Below, piece by piece: positions 36,371 through 45,595 of a stretch of 64,000 bases of DNA. A program made the translations under genes and the position numbers. The DNA comes from Jiangella anatolica. Its GTDB lineage: Bacteria > Actinomycetota > Actinomycetes > Jiangellales > Jiangellaceae. The stretch is from assembly GCF_003236295.1 (NCBI RefSeq), contig NZ_POTW01000025.1:1-64000 (forward strand), given 5' to 3'. The stretch's first letter is position 1, and each line of letters starts with the position of its first letter. The notes beneath the pieces were generated by a model that ran no database searches, was not told the origin of the DNA, and saw only the letters and a list, made by a program, of their open reading frames with translations.

Positions 36371-37420
36371 GTGAGCGACCAGCCTCTGATCCTCGGCATC
36401 GAGACCTCCTGCGACGAGACCGGCGTCGGCCTGGTGCGCGGCACCACGCTGCTCGCCAACGCCGTCGCCAGCTCCGTCGACGAGCACGTCCGCTTCGGCG
36501 GCGTCGTCCCCGAGGTGGCCAGTCGCGCCCACCTCGAGGCGATCGTGCCGACCCTGAACCGGGCGCTCGCCGAGGCCGGGGTCTCGCTCAGCGACGTCGA
36601 CGCGGTCGCCGTCACCGCCGGGCCGGGGCTGGCCGGCGCGCTGATGGTGGGCGTCTCGGCGGCCAAGGCGCTCGCGGTCGCGCTGGACCGTCCGCTCTAC
36701 GGCGTCAACCACCTGGTCGGGCACGTGGCGGCGGAGCAGCTGGAGAACGGGCCGCTCACCGAGCCGGTCGTCGCGCTGCTGGTGTCCGGCGGGCACACCG
36801 AGATCCTGCTGGTGGAGGACATCGCGACCTCGGCCGAGCTCCTCGGCCAGACGCTGGACGACGCCGCCGGCGAGGCGTTCGACAAGGTCGCCCGGCTGAT
36901 CGGGCTGAAGTACCCGGGCGGGCCGAACATCCAGCGTGCGGCCGCCGACGGCGACCCGGCCGCGATCCGGTTCCCGCGCGGCCTCACCAGCCAGCGCGAC
37001 CTGGAGCGGCACCGCTACGACTTCTCCTTCTCCGGCCTCAAGACGGCGGTGGCGCGCTGGGTCGAGACGGCCGAGCGCGCCGGCGAGCCGGTGCCGGTCG
37101 CCGACGTCGCGGCCGGCTTCCAGGAGGCGGTGGCCGACGTGCTCACCCGCAAGGCGGTGCTGGCCTGCCAGGAACGCGGCATCTCGACGATGGTGCTGGC
37201 CGGCGGCGTGGCGGCGAACGCGCGGCTGCGCGACCTCACCCGCGAGCGCTGCGCGGTGGCCGGCATCGAGCTGCGTCAGCCCCGCTTCTCGCTCTGCACC
37301 GACAACGGCGCCATGATCGCCGCCCTCGGCGCCGCCGTCGTCGAGCGCGGCCTGCCCCCGTCGCCCCTCGACTTCCCCTCCGACTCGTCGCTCCCGGTCA
37401 CCCAGGTGCTGGTCGGCTAG
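36371..37420 (+). CDS. tsaD: tRNA N6-adenosine threonylcarbamoyltransferase TsaD
   Basis: Catalytic subunit of t6A formation, 349 residues. [14 protein letters not shown] opens the ASKHA fold. The metal-binding His114 and His118 are in NHLVGHV, and [37 protein letters not shown] and [14 protein letters not shown] follow in order. The GTG start is 8 bp after rimI. The stop overlaps the HAD gene stop on the other strand. Confidence 0.97.
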   Translation: MSDQPLILGIETSCDETGVGLVRGTTLLANAVASSVDEHVRFGGVVPEVASRAHLEAIVPTLNRALAEAGVSLSDVDAVAVTAGPGLAGALMVGVSAAKALAVALDRPLYGVNHLVGHVAAEQLENGPLTEPVVALLVSGGHTEILLVEDIATSAELLGQTLDDAAGEAFDKVARLIGLKYPGGPNIQRAAADGDPAAIRFPRGLTSQRDLERHRYDFSFSGLKTAVARWVETAERAGEPVPVADVAAGFQEAVADVLTRKAVLACQERGISTMVLAGGVAANARLRDLTRERCAVAGIELRQPRFSLCTDNGAMIAALGAAVVERGLPPSPLDFPSDSSLPVTQVLVG

Positions 37421-38064
37421 CGCCGTTCCAGGGCGGACGGCAGCTCGTCGATGGTGTTCAGCACGACGGTGGCGGTCTCGGCGAGCACCGCCGGGTCGGG
37501 CGGGAAGTGCGGGTTCGGCACCGCGATCACCGTCATGCCGGCGGCGTGCGCCGAGCGCAGCCCGTTGGTGGAGTCCTCGACGGCGGTGGCGCGGCGCGGG
37601 TCGACGTCCAGGCGGCGGGCGGCTTCGAGGTAGACGTCGGGGGCGGGCTTGCCGGCCGCGACCTCCTCGCTGGACACCGCCACCGGGACGAGATCGGTGA
37701 GGCCGGCGAACGAGAGGAACGACGCGATCAGCGCCGGCGGCGACGAGGACGCGATCGCCACCGGCCCGCGAGCGGCCACCGCCCGCACCACGTCGACGGC
37801 GCCGTCGACGACCGGCGGGGCGTCGGCGTAGCGGCGGGCCATCTCCTCGACGACGGCCCGGGCCACCTGGTCCGCCGTCAACGCCGTGCTCAGCTCGTCG
37901 ACCAGGTAGCGCGCCCACTCGGGCGTGCTCATCCCCTGCATCGCCCGCGTCGCCGCCTCGGTCCACCTGCCGCCGTGCTCGGCGACGACCGCGCGGCGCA
38001 CCTCGTCCCACGCCTGCTCGGAGTCCACCAGCACGCCGTCGAGGTCGAAGATCACCGCATCCAT
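37417..38064 (-). CDS. HAD-superfamily hydrolase, beta-phosphoglucomutase-like subfamily
   Basis: Phosphatase or mutase of 215 residues. Motif I is [14 protein letters not shown] with the nucleophile and acid Asp pair; the Ser motif II is AIASSSPP; Lys is in [17 protein letters not shown]; and the final acidic motif is [17 protein letters not shown]. The helical cap domain occupies about residues 15-85. ATG 38064 is chosen; 38073 is also possible. Upstream it abuts the broken AbiEii gene, only 10 bp away. Substrate unknown. Confidence 0.9.
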   Translation of the reverse strand: MDAVIFDLDGVLVDSEQAWDEVRRAVVAEHGGRWTEAATRAMQGMSTPEWARYLVDELSTALTADQVARAVVEEMARRYADAPPVVDGAVDVVRAVAARGPVAIASSSPPALIASFLSFAGLTDLVPVAVSSEEVAAGKPAPDVYLEAARRLDVDPRRATAVEDSTNGLRSAHAAGMTVIAVPNPHFPPDPAVLAETATVVLNTIDELPSALERR

Positions 38065-38074
38065 GCCCGCCACG

Positions 38075-38647
38075 CTACGGGGTCAGCGCCAGCCAGGCGC
38101 CGCGCACCGTGGCTAAGGCGTCGGCCGCGCGGCCCGGTCGATCCAGGCCGCGGTCTTCCAGGCTGCGAAGGACGCCAGCGTCGGCACCGTCAAGGCGGCC
38201 GGGCCGGCGTCGGAGTAGCGCTGGACGAGCGCGCGCCGCTCCGTGGGGCCACGATGGATAGCCGGTACGACGCAGAAGTTGGATGCGCACCGTCATGCCG
38301 CCCGGGGCGATCAACGACGCCGGTTCCGCTTCTTCGCGAACCTCGCTCAGCGCCGGGCGCCAGCCGCTGCCGGGAAACTCTCGCCGAAGTGCTCGGGGCA
38401 GGGCACCGTCGAGATCGGCGGCCAGCTGGGTCCGTGAGCCGAGAGCGATCAGGTCGATGTCTTCGGACAGCCGGCCGTTGGGAACGCGCGTGCGTGACAG
38501 TGCCGTGCCGCCGAAGAACAGCAGCCGGTCGGCGAACCGTTCGCTGAGGACCGCCAGCACGTGGGAGATGAGGTGGTCTCGCCGCACCTGACTGGTCGCC
38601 ACGCCGAAGGCGGAGGCGACGCTGCGCTCTTCGTCCGGGTCCAGCAT
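38075..38647 (-). pseudogene. AbiEii-type nucleotidyltransferase toxin, frameshifted and truncated
   Basis: The first 140 residues from ATG 38647 read as an AbiEii/AbiGii nucleotidyltransferase: LLFFGGTALSRTR and the catalytic LSEDIDLIALG. After TGYPSWP at about 38248 the frame becomes Arg/Ala-rich nonsense. Dropping one base of the four-G run 38245-38248 restores the family pattern (TERRALVQRYSDAGPAAL, FAAWKTAAWIDRAARP), which then stops at 38113. The usual C-terminal RDLYDLWAL region is missing. The gene is thus broken by a +1 shift and by loss of its end. A sequencing error could explain the shift but not the missing end. Confidence 0.72.
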
Positions 38648-38649
38648 GC

Positions 38650-39282
38650 TCAGGCCGTTTCGCGGAGCCGGCGCAGCGTCGCCTGCCGGCGCTGCGCCGT
38701 CGCCAGCTCGTCGAGTACCGCCGTGTCCGCGCGGGCCAGCAGGACCCGGGCCGCCGCGTCGGCGTCGTCGCGAAGGCCGCCGAGTTCCGGGCGGGCGGCG
38801 AGGTCGAGTACGGTCTGCTCGACCGTCGTGATCCAGCCCTCGCCCAGCTCGTGCGGGTAGCGCTGCACGTCGAGCCGCGTGACGTCGCGGCGGACGAAGA
38901 GCACTGTGGCGTCTCGGTCGACGAGGCGCAGCGCGCTGCGATGCCGCTGGGCCGCTACCACGGCGACGCCGAGGGCACGGGGCAGCGCACCATGAACACG
39001 CGCGGCCGACAGGCCCATGAGCGCGACCGTGTCGATGCCCTCGTCGGCCGCCGCGATTCCGGACGCGGCCGCTTCCAGGGCGGGCAGCCACGGTTCGCCG
39101 ACTCGGTCGTCCGGGACCACCGCGTAGTAGCCGGTGGCGAGCCGGTGCAGCGCGCCGGCGCGAACAAGGCGGGCGAACTCCGGACGCGGGTGCGCATACG
39201 TTTCCACGGCGTCCTGTGGACGCAGCACCCGTAGGTGCCGTAGCAGCGCAGGAGGCACTCGCGCAGCAGTATGCTCGACCAT
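38650..39282 (-). CDS. AbiEi-like antitoxin, winged-helix (partner toxin broken)
   Basis: Protein of 210 residues. An N-terminal winged-helix region (LLRHLRVLRPQDAVETYAHPRPEFARLVRAG and GALHRLATGYYAVVP) is followed by the AbiEi C-terminal domain (MGLSAARVHGALPRAL, then TTVEQTVLDLAARPELG). GGAGG sits 8 nt before ATG 39282, which rules out the GTG at 39291. AbiEi represses the abiE operon and neutralises AbiEii. Here the toxin gene 2 bp downstream is disrupted, so this may be an orphan regulator. An inverted repeat lies just upstream. Confidence 0.82.
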   Translation of the reverse strand: MVEHTAARVPPALLRHLRVLRPQDAVETYAHPRPEFARLVRAGALHRLATGYYAVVPDDRVGEPWLPALEAAASGIAAADEGIDTVALMGLSAARVHGALPRALGVAVVAAQRHRSALRLVDRDATVLFVRRDVTRLDVQRYPHELGEGWITTVEQTVLDLAARPELGGLRDDADAAARVLLARADTAVLDELATAQRRQATLRRLRETA

Positions 39283-39295
39283 GACTGTCACCTCC

Positions 39296-39312
39296 GTAGG
39301 CTAAAAGCCTAC
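39296..39312. promoter_or_regulatory. GTAGGC-taaaa-GCCTAC inverted repeat before the AbiEi-like gene
   Basis: Perfect 6-bp arms with a 5-bp spacer lie directly upstream of the GGAGG of the leftward antitoxin gene. AbiEi proteins bind inverted repeats over their own promoter, so this is the expected operator position. Confidence 0.5.
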
Positions 39313-39335
39313 TCTTATGCCAGTCGCGGTTGGTA

Positions 39336-40622
39336 CTAGCGGGGCTCGGGGATCAGCCAGAGACCGCCACGGGGCCGCAGCGTGATCAGCGGGTCCAGCC
39401 GCAGCGGCCGGCCGGGGACGGGGCGCAGCCGCCAGCGCCGCACGATGGTCGCGAGCCCGAGTACCGCCTCGGTCCAGGCGAACCCCTCGCCGATGCAGCG
39501 CCGCAGCCCGGCTCCGAACGGGAAGAACGCCCACCGCGGCCGGTCCGCGCCCGCAGCGCCGCCGAGCCAGCGCGAAGGGTCGAAGGAGTACGGCTGCGGC
39601 CACCATCGCTCGTCGTGGTGGACGATCCACTGGGGGAGGACGACGAGGTCGCCGGGCTCGATGACGTGCGAGCCCACCTGGTGCTGGACCAGTGCCTGGC
39701 GGCCCATCATCCACGACGGCGGGAAGAGGCGCAGCGCCTCGGACACGACGGCCCGGCACAGTGGTAACCGGTCGACGTCGTCCGGCCCGGGCTCGCCGAG
39801 CCCGTCCACCTCGTCGTGCACCGACGCCTGCACCGACGGGTGGACGGCGAGCAGGTGCAGCGCGAACGCCAGCGTGTTCGCCGTCGTCTCGTGGCCGGCC
39901 AGCAGCAGCGTCGTCGCCTCGTCCCGCAGCTCCTGATCGGCCAGCCGGTCATCGGAGAGGACCAGCGCGGACAGCAGGTCGCCGCCGTCGCGCCCGGACG
40001 TCGCCCGCTCGGCGACCACCGAGTCGACCAGCCCGTGCAGGCGCTTGCGCCCGCGCTGCAGCCGCCGCAACGGACCCACCGGCAGCCCCTGCAGCTTCTG
40101 GCTGAACGGCAGGAACGCCAGCTTGTACGCGCTCAGCAGGTCCGCCAGCGCCCCCTCGACGGTGCCGACGTCCACCGACGCGCCGAGCAGCGTCGTCCCG
40201 GCCGTCTCCAGCGTCATCCGGACCGTCGCCGCATGCACGTCCAGCGGTTCCCGCGGCGCCCACGACGCCGACACGGCGGCGGAACGGTCCACCATCACCG
40301 ACGCGTACCCGGTGATCCGCCGCGAGTGGAACGCCGGCTGCACCAGGTCGCGGTGGTGACGGTGCACGTCGCCCTCCGCGGTGAGCAGCCCGTCGCCGAG
40401 CACGACGCGGGCGCGCTGCAGCACCATGCCCTTGCGGTATCCGGCGGCGTCGGTCACCAGGACGGAGCGGACGAGGTCGGGGTGCGCCAGCTGCCACACC
40501 GGGAACGGGCCGAGCCGGAACCGGGCGACGTCGCCCTGGTCGCGGTGGGCCGACGTGATGAAGCGGAGGCGATCGGACTGGAACGCGAGCAGGTCACCGA
40601 CGACCGGCAGCGAGCGGCGCAT
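39336..40622 (-). CDS. Cytochrome P450
   Basis: Haem monooxygenase of 428 residues. I-helix LLLAGHETTANTLAFAL holds the oxygen-activating Glu/Thr pair. K-helix EALRLFPPSWM carries ExxR, PYSFDPSRW is the meander, and the haem loop FPFGAGLRRCIGEGFAW has the ligand Cys376. The layout resembles the CYP102/CYP4-like class rather than typical streptomycete class I P450s. No ferredoxin or reductase gene is adjacent, so redox partners are encoded elsewhere. Substrate unknown. It is divergent from the glycosidase lipoprotein. Confidence 0.93.
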   Translation of the reverse strand: MRRSLPVVGDLLAFQSDRLRFITSAHRDQGDVARFRLGPFPVWQLAHPDLVRSVLVTDAAGYRKGMVLQRARVVLGDGLLTAEGDVHRHHRDLVQPAFHSRRITGYASVMVDRSAAVSASWAPREPLDVHAATVRMTLETAGTTLLGASVDVGTVEGALADLLSAYKLAFLPFSQKLQGLPVGPLRRLQRGRKRLHGLVDSVVAERATSGRDGGDLLSALVLSDDRLADQELRDEATTLLLAGHETTANTLAFALHLLAVHPSVQASVHDEVDGLGEPGPDDVDRLPLCRAVVSEALRLFPPSWMMGRQALVQHQVGSHVIEPGDLVVLPQWIVHHDERWWPQPYSFDPSRWLGGAAGADRPRWAFFPFGAGLRRCIGEGFAWTEAVLGLATIVRRWRLRPVPGRPLRLDPLITLRPRGGLWLIPEPR

Positions 40623-40703
40623 ACCCCGACGCTACGAGCGTCCACCGCCGCCCGCCACCCGTTCGCCCACGGGCCGGACACCCGGCGTGGCAGACTGGCG
40701 GAA

Positions 40704-42323
40704 ATGCGGCGACTGCTCCTCCTCCTCGCCGGCGCGCTGCTGCTGGCCTCCTGCAGCGATGGCAACAGCGGCGATGGCGCTTCCGGCGACGACACCCCGG
40801 CCACCGAGTCAGGGACGCCGACCATGACACCCACGCCCACCCCGGCGCCTCCGCCGCCGCTGGCCTGGGGACCCACGCAGGACGAGTACGACCAGGCCGC
40901 CGCGCTGGTCGCGGCGATGCCGGTGGAGCGGCAGGCCGGTCAGGTCATCGTCGCCAGGTTCGCCGGACCGGAGCCGCCGACGGCGCAGATCCAGGAGCTC
41001 GGCCTCGGCGGCGTCATCCTCATGGGCGACAACGTCGAGTCGCCGGAGCAGGTCGAGCAGGCGACCGCCGCGATCCAGCAGGCCGGCGGCGACCGCGGCT
41101 ACCCCGTCATCATCGGCATCGACCAGGAGGGTGGCACCGTCGCCCGGATCACCGACCCGGCGACGGAGTTCCCGGCCTACATGACGCTGGGCGCGTCCCG
41201 CGACGCGACGATGGCCGCGCAGGTCGCCGAGGCCAGCGGCACGGAGCTGCGTGGCATGGGCCTGACCATGGTGTTCGCGCCTGACGCCGACGTCACCACG
41301 GGACCGGACGACCCCACGATCGGCACCCGGTCGGCGTCGTCGGACCCGCAGGTGGTCGCCGAGACCGTCCAGGCGTCGCTGCGCGGCTACGCCCAGGCCG
41401 GCATCGTCGCGGTGCCCAAGCACTTCCCGGGCCACGGCTCGGTGCCGGCGGACAGCCACGAGGAGCTGCCGGTGCAGACGGCCAGCCTGGATGAGCTGCG
41501 CGCCCGCGACCTCGTCCCGTTCCAGGCCGTGGTCGACGCCGGCGCCGAGGCGATCATGGTCGCGCACATCGATGTCGAGGCGGTCGACCCGGGAGTGCCG
41601 TCCTCGCTGTCGCCGAAGGTCATCGGCCTGCTGCGGGACGAGCTCGGCTTCGACGGGCTGGTGGTCACCGACGCGCAGGACATGGCCGCGATCAGCGCCG
41701 GGTACGGCTCCGGTGCGGCGGCGGTGCGGTCACTGGCCGCCGGCGCGGACATCGTGCTGATGCCGGCCGACGTCGAGTCCGCGCACACCGCGATCGTCGA
41801 CGCCGTCGCGAGCGGCGAACTGCCCGCGGACCGGCTGGCCGAGGCCGCCACCCGCGGCGTCGCCCTGATGCTGCACGAGGCGGCCGGCCCGGCGCCGGAC
41901 CCGGCCGCCGTCGGCACCCACGCCGAGCTGTCGTACCAGGAGTCGCTCGGCGGCATCACCGTCGTCGCCGGCGCCTGTTCCGGGCCACTCGTCGAGGGTG
42001 TCATCCGCGTCGTCGGCGGCGAGGAGGCCGACCGCATCCGGTTCGACGAAGCGGCCGCGGCCGCCGGCCTCACCACCGACGCGAACGCGCCGACGACCGT
42101 CCGGCTGCTCGGCGGGACCGACCCCGGCTCCGGCGACGTCGTCGTCGCGCTGGACCGCCCGTATGCGCTGGGCCGGAGCGACGCGCCGGTCAAGATCGCG
42201 CTGTACGGGCGGACGCCGGGCGCGTTCCGCGCGCTGGCCGAGGTGCTGGCCGGCACGTCACCGGCCCGTGGCACCCTGCCGGTCGCCGTCGACGGCGTGG
42301 AGCGGCAGGGCTGCCCGTCCTAG
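40704..42323 (+). CDS. Glycoside hydrolase family 3 lipoprotein (NagZ-like)
   Basis: Exported enzyme of 539 residues. The signal LLLLLAGALLLASC puts the lipid Cys at about residue 17; a Thr/Pro linker follows. The GH3 domain (55-390) has VIIGIDQEGGTVARI, the beta-N-acetylhexosaminidase motif VPKHFPGHGSVPADSHEELP whose His/Asp pair acts as acid, and nucleophile Asp323 in VVTDAQDMAA. The last 130 residues are a smaller second domain. The likely substrate is GlcNAc-containing cell-wall fragments. The 3' end overlaps the convergent M20 gene by 4 bp. Confidence 0.9.
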   Translation: MRRLLLLLAGALLLASCSDGNSGDGASGDDTPATESGTPTMTPTPTPAPPPPLAWGPTQDEYDQAAALVAAMPVERQAGQVIVARFAGPEPPTAQIQELGLGGVILMGDNVESPEQVEQATAAIQQAGGDRGYPVIIGIDQEGGTVARITDPATEFPAYMTLGASRDATMAAQVAEASGTELRGMGLTMVFAPDADVTTGPDDPTIGTRSASSDPQVVAETVQASLRGYAQAGIVAVPKHFPGHGSVPADSHEELPVQTASLDELRARDLVPFQAVVDAGAEAIMVAHIDVEAVDPGVPSSLSPKVIGLLRDELGFDGLVVTDAQDMAAISAGYGSGAAAVRSLAAGADIVLMPADVESAHTAIVDAVASGELPADRLAEAATRGVALMLHEAAGPAPDPAAVGTHAELSYQESLGGITVVAGACSGPLVEGVIRVVGGEEADRIRFDEAAAAAGLTTDANAPTTVRLLGGTDPGSGDVVVALDRPYALGRSDAPVKIALYGRTPGAFRALAEVLAGTSPARGTLPVAVDGVERQGCPS

Positions 42324-43492
42324 CGCGACGCCGTCAGCGCGGCCAGCGCCGTGCTGACGAACACCCGCACGCCGTAGGCCAGCGCCTTCTCGTCGATGTC
42401 GAAGTCGCCCTGGTGCAGGTCGCCCATCTTGGCCAGCGCGCTGCCGTGCACGCCGATACGCGCCAGCGCCAGCGGCACGTGCTCGCCGTACCAGGCGAAG
42501 TCCTCGCCGCCCATGCTGGTCGACGTGCCGGTGACGGCGTGCGGGCCGAGCTCGGTGGCGACCGCCTGGCGCATCAGCGTGACGCTGGCCTCGTCGTTCA
42601 CCACCGGCGGGACGCCGCGCTCGTAGTCGATCTCGACCCGGGCGCCGCTGGGGTGCGCGAGGTCGCGGACGACGGCGCGCACGTACTTCTCCGCGTCGGC
42701 CCAGGCGGCGTGGTCGAGCACCCGGACGGTGCCGCGCAGCACACCCTCGGACGGGATCGCGTTCGGCGGGCCGCCGGCCTGGATCGACCCCCACACCAGC
42801 GAGAACCCGGCGCGGATGTCGATCTGCCTGGCCAGGAGGGCGGGCGCGTCGACGGCGATGCGCGACAGCGTGTCGACGATGTCGACGGTCAGCTGTGGCC
42901 GGGCGGTGTGCCCGCCGGGGCCGGAGACGCGGACCTCGACGAGGTCGCAGGCCGCCGTGATCGGGCCGGACCGCATGCCGACCTGGCCGACCGGCAGCCG
43001 CGGGTCGCAGTGCAGCGCGAACGCCCGCTCCACGCCCTCGAGCGCGCCGGCCGCGATGACCTCGCGCGCGCCGGCCATGATCTCCTCGGCGGGCTGGAAG
43101 ATCACCCGCACGCGCCCGGGCAGCTTCGGCACCTTGGCCAGCGCCATCGCGGCGCCGAGCGCCATCACGGTGTGCGCGTCGTGGCCGCAGGCGTGGCAGA
43201 CGCCGTCGACGGTGGAGCGGTAGGGGACGTCCTTGAGGTCCGGGAGCGGCAGGGCGTCGATGTCGGCGCGCAGCGCGATGGTGCGCGAGCCGGTGCCGAC
43301 GTCCACGACCACGCCGGTGCCGCGCGGCAGCACCCGCGGCTCGAGGCCGGACATGGTCAGCTGCCGGACGAGGAGTTCGGTGGTCTGGTGCTCGTTCAGG
43401 CCGAGCTCGGGCCGGGCGTGCAACATCCGCCGCAGCGCCGTCAGTTCGTCGGTATGAAGATCGAGCCAGCTCGCAAGCCAGTCGTAGGTCAC
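42320..43492 (-). CDS. M20-family amidohydrolase/peptidase (HipO/AbgA-like)
   Basis: Zinc or manganese amidohydrolase of 390 residues. Metal ligands are in VCHACGHDAHTVMALG and QPAEEIMAGAREVI, the dimerisation domain begins RVSGPGGHTARPQ, and the closing motif TSTSMGGEDFAWY carries another metal-site Glu. This is the hippurate/N-acyl-amino-acid hydrolase type. It starts with GTG 4 bp after the stop of the glutamate-cysteine-ligase-like gene, so the two probably share one transcript. Substrate not predicted beyond an N-acyl amino acid. Confidence 0.92.
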   Translation of the reverse strand: MTYDWLASWLDLHTDELTALRRMLHARPELGLNEHQTTELLVRQLTMSGLEPRVLPRGTGVVVDVGTGSRTIALRADIDALPLPDLKDVPYRSTVDGVCHACGHDAHTVMALGAAMALAKVPKLPGRVRVIFQPAEEIMAGAREVIAAGALEGVERAFALHCDPRLPVGQVGMRSGPITAACDLVEVRVSGPGGHTARPQLTVDIVDTLSRIAVDAPALLARQIDIRAGFSLVWGSIQAGGPPNAIPSEGVLRGTVRVLDHAAWADAEKYVRAVVRDLAHPSGARVEIDYERGVPPVVNDEASVTLMRQAVATELGPHAVTGTSTSMGGEDFAWYGEHVPLALARIGVHGSALAKMGDLHQGDFDIDEKALAYGVRVFVSTALAALTASR

Positions 43493-43496
43493 TCGG

Positions 43497-44627
43497 TCAC
43501 AACCCCGTAGCCATCTCTTCCAAGAGGCTGTCGACGACCTTGGTCAAATCACCGCCGTTCGCCTCTGCAATTGTCCGCTGCCGCTGATAGCTGGCGCCGC
43601 TCGCGACAATGCGCTCGATGCCGGCCAGCTCGGCGGTGCAGGACAGTCTACGGGCAATGGGCATGAGCTCGTCGGCCAAATCGAGCAATGCGCGGCGCAC
43701 CGGCACGACGGTGTCCTGGTCGTCGACGATGATGTCGGCGTCGAGACCGAACCGGGCCGCGCGCCATTTGTTCTCCCTGACCACCCAGTTCTTCGGCGAC
43801 GGCAGCTGGTAGCCGCGGTCGATCTCGCGGTCCAGCCGCTCGACGAGGCACTGGGCCAGCGCGGCGATGGTGCCCACCTCGTCGAGCGTGGGCAGTCCGT
43901 CGCAGATGCGCAGCTCGACGGTGCCGAAGTCGGGGTGCGGGCGGATGTCCCACCACACCTCGCGGACCGAGTCGATGGTGCGGGTGGAGATCAGCGTGCC
44001 CATGTAGCTCTCGAACTGGTCCCAGCCGGACAGCTGGTACGGCAGTCCCGCCGTGGGCAGCGCCTCGAACACCTTGCTGCGCGACGACGCCAGCCCGGTG
44101 TCGTGCCCGACCCAGTACGGCGACGACGCCGACAGCGCCAGGAAGTGCGGGACGTAGGACGTCAGCGCGTTGACTATGGGGATGACTTTCTGCGGCGAGC
44201 GCACCCCGACGTGCACGTGGACGCCGAAGATCTGCAGCCGGCGGGCCAGCCACTGCAGGTTCTCGACCAGATGCTCGTAGCGCGGCTTCGGGCTGATCTT
44301 CTGGCTGTTCCAGTTCGTGATCGGGTGGGTGCCGGCGCACATCAGCGCCAGGCCGCGGCGGTCGGCCGCCTTGGCGACGGTGCGCACGGTCTCGGCGAGG
44401 TCGGCCTTGGCCTCGCCGACCGTCTGGCAGACCCCGGTGACGACCTCGACGGTCGACTGCAGCAGCTCGTGCTTGGCCTTGGGGTGCTCCGCGGCGCCGG
44501 CCGGCCGGATCTCGTCCAGGATCTCGACGGCGCCGGAGGTCAGCTCGCGGGTCTCGGGGTCGACCAGCTGCAGTTCCCATTCCACGCCCAGGCTGCTGTG
44601 GTCGGACGGCGCGAAAGGGATCTGCAT
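43497..44627 (-). CDS. Carboxylate-amine ligase, glutamate-cysteine ligase family 2 (YbdK-like)
   Basis: ATP-dependent ligase of 376 residues that would join glutamate to an amine such as cysteine. SLGVEWELQLVDPETREL starts the GCS2 domain; KHELLQSTVEVVTGV, CAGTHPITNW and FGVHVHVGV form the active site; DFGTVELRICDGLPT and ENKWRAARFGLDA follow. Length and motifs match the YbdK group, whose real activity in actinomycetes is uncertain (they make mycothiol, not glutathione). It leads the M20 hydrolase gene by 4 bp. Confidence 0.92.
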   Translation of the reverse strand: MQIPFAPSDHSSLGVEWELQLVDPETRELTSGAVEILDEIRPAGAAEHPKAKHELLQSTVEVVTGVCQTVGEAKADLAETVRTVAKAADRRGLALMCAGTHPITNWNSQKISPKPRYEHLVENLQWLARRLQIFGVHVHVGVRSPQKVIPIVNALTSYVPHFLALSASSPYWVGHDTGLASSRSKVFEALPTAGLPYQLSGWDQFESYMGTLISTRTIDSVREVWWDIRPHPDFGTVELRICDGLPTLDEVGTIAALAQCLVERLDREIDRGYQLPSPKNWVVRENKWRAARFGLDADIIVDDQDTVVPVRRALLDLADELMPIARRLSCTAELAGIERIVASGASYQRQRTIAEANGGDLTKVVDSLLEEMATGL

Positions 44628-44766
44628 GTCCGGAAGTGTTACACGTCGTCCGTTGATTACGGAATGCCCTATCTCACGGCTTTTGCCTCATGAAACGCGC
44701 GACACAATTGACAAGAGGCATCGCTTCGCCGACGAGTGCGAGTCACGGACCCAAGGAGGACGACTT

Positions 44767-44826
44767 GTGTCCGGCGGGGACGGCTCGCACCCGGCGCGGC
44801 CAGCGTCGGGCATGGGCGTACGGTGA
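44767..44826 (+). CDS. Possible 19-residue leader peptide
   Basis: A GTG start with AAGGAGG at 44753-44759 and 7-bp spacing opens a 19-codon frame ending TGA at 44824-44826, about 70 bp before the phosphodiesterase gene. The ribosome-binding site is one of the best in the window. The peptide (SGGDGSHPARPASGMGVR after Met) has no recognised motif and no amino-acid run that would suggest attenuation. It could also be a remnant of a longer gene. Confidence 0.35.
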   Translation: MSGGDGSHPARPASGMGVR

Positions 44827-44896
44827 GCGGGCTGGCTCAAGATCCAATCCTCGCAGCAGGTCCAGGCTCGTGACAAGACTTGAGAGGATGCACCCG

Positions 44897-45595
44897 ATGA
44901 CCGTCCCGAGGGTCCCGCCGATCCTGTTCGCGCACCGCGGCGCCATGGCGCGCGAGCGCGAGAACACGCTGCCGGCGTTCGTGCTGGCGCTGCGGCTGGG
45001 CGCGACCGGCCTGGAGAGCGATGCCTGGGTGACGGCCGACGGCGTCGTCGTGCTGGACCACGACGGCGTCGTGGGGCCGCGGTTCCGGCGCCGGCCGATC
45101 GCGCAGGTGCCGCGGTCGGAGCTGCCGGCGCACATCCCGTCGCTGGCCGAGCTGTACGCGTCGTGCGGGAGCGACTTCGAGCTGTCGCTGGACGTCAAGG
45201 ACCCGGCCGCGTTCGCGCCCGTGGTCGCGGCGGTCCGGGCCGGCGGCGACCCGTCGCGAACCTGGCTCTGTCACTCGTCGCTCCCGGTGGTCACGGGGTG
45301 GCGGGCGCAGGCCGGCGACGTCCGGCTGGTCGACTCCACCCGGGTGAGCCGCATGGAGGACGGCATGCGCCGGCGGGCCCGCACGCTGGCCGAGCGCGGC
45401 ATCGACGCCATCAACCTGCACTGGCTGGACTGGTCCCCGATCTACGTCGACCTCGCCCACGAGGCGGGGGTGCACGCGTTCGGCTGGGACGCCCAGTCGC
45501 CGTCGTCCATCGACCGGCTCCTCTCCACCGGCGTCGACGCCCTCTACGGCAACCACGTCGACCGGCTGGTCGCGGCGGCCGCCCGGCTCAGCTGA
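44897..45595 (+). CDS. Glycerophosphodiester phosphodiesterase family protein
   Basis: Protein of 232 residues with a GDPD TIM barrel. FAHRGAMARERENTLPAFVLAL carries the first catalytic His-Arg and the NT pair; ATGLESDAWVTADGVVVLDHDG carries Glu-Asp metal ligands and the second His. The end GVHAFGWDAQSPSSIDRLLSTGVDAL is typical. ATG 44897 has GAGAGG 9 nt upstream; ATG 44888 would add three residues. It hydrolyses glycerophosphodiesters from lipid turnover; no signal peptide is present, so it should act in the cytoplasm. It overlaps the Nudix gene end by 8 bp. Confidence 0.92.
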   Translation: MTVPRVPPILFAHRGAMARERENTLPAFVLALRLGATGLESDAWVTADGVVVLDHDGVVGPRFRRRPIAQVPRSELPAHIPSLAELYASCGSDFELSLDVKDPAAFAPVVAAVRAGGDPSRTWLCHSSLPVVTGWRAQAGDVRLVDSTRVSRMEDGMRRRARTLAERGIDAINLHWLDWSPIYVDLAHEAGVHAFGWDAQSPSSIDRLLSTGVDALYGNHVDRLVAAAARLS

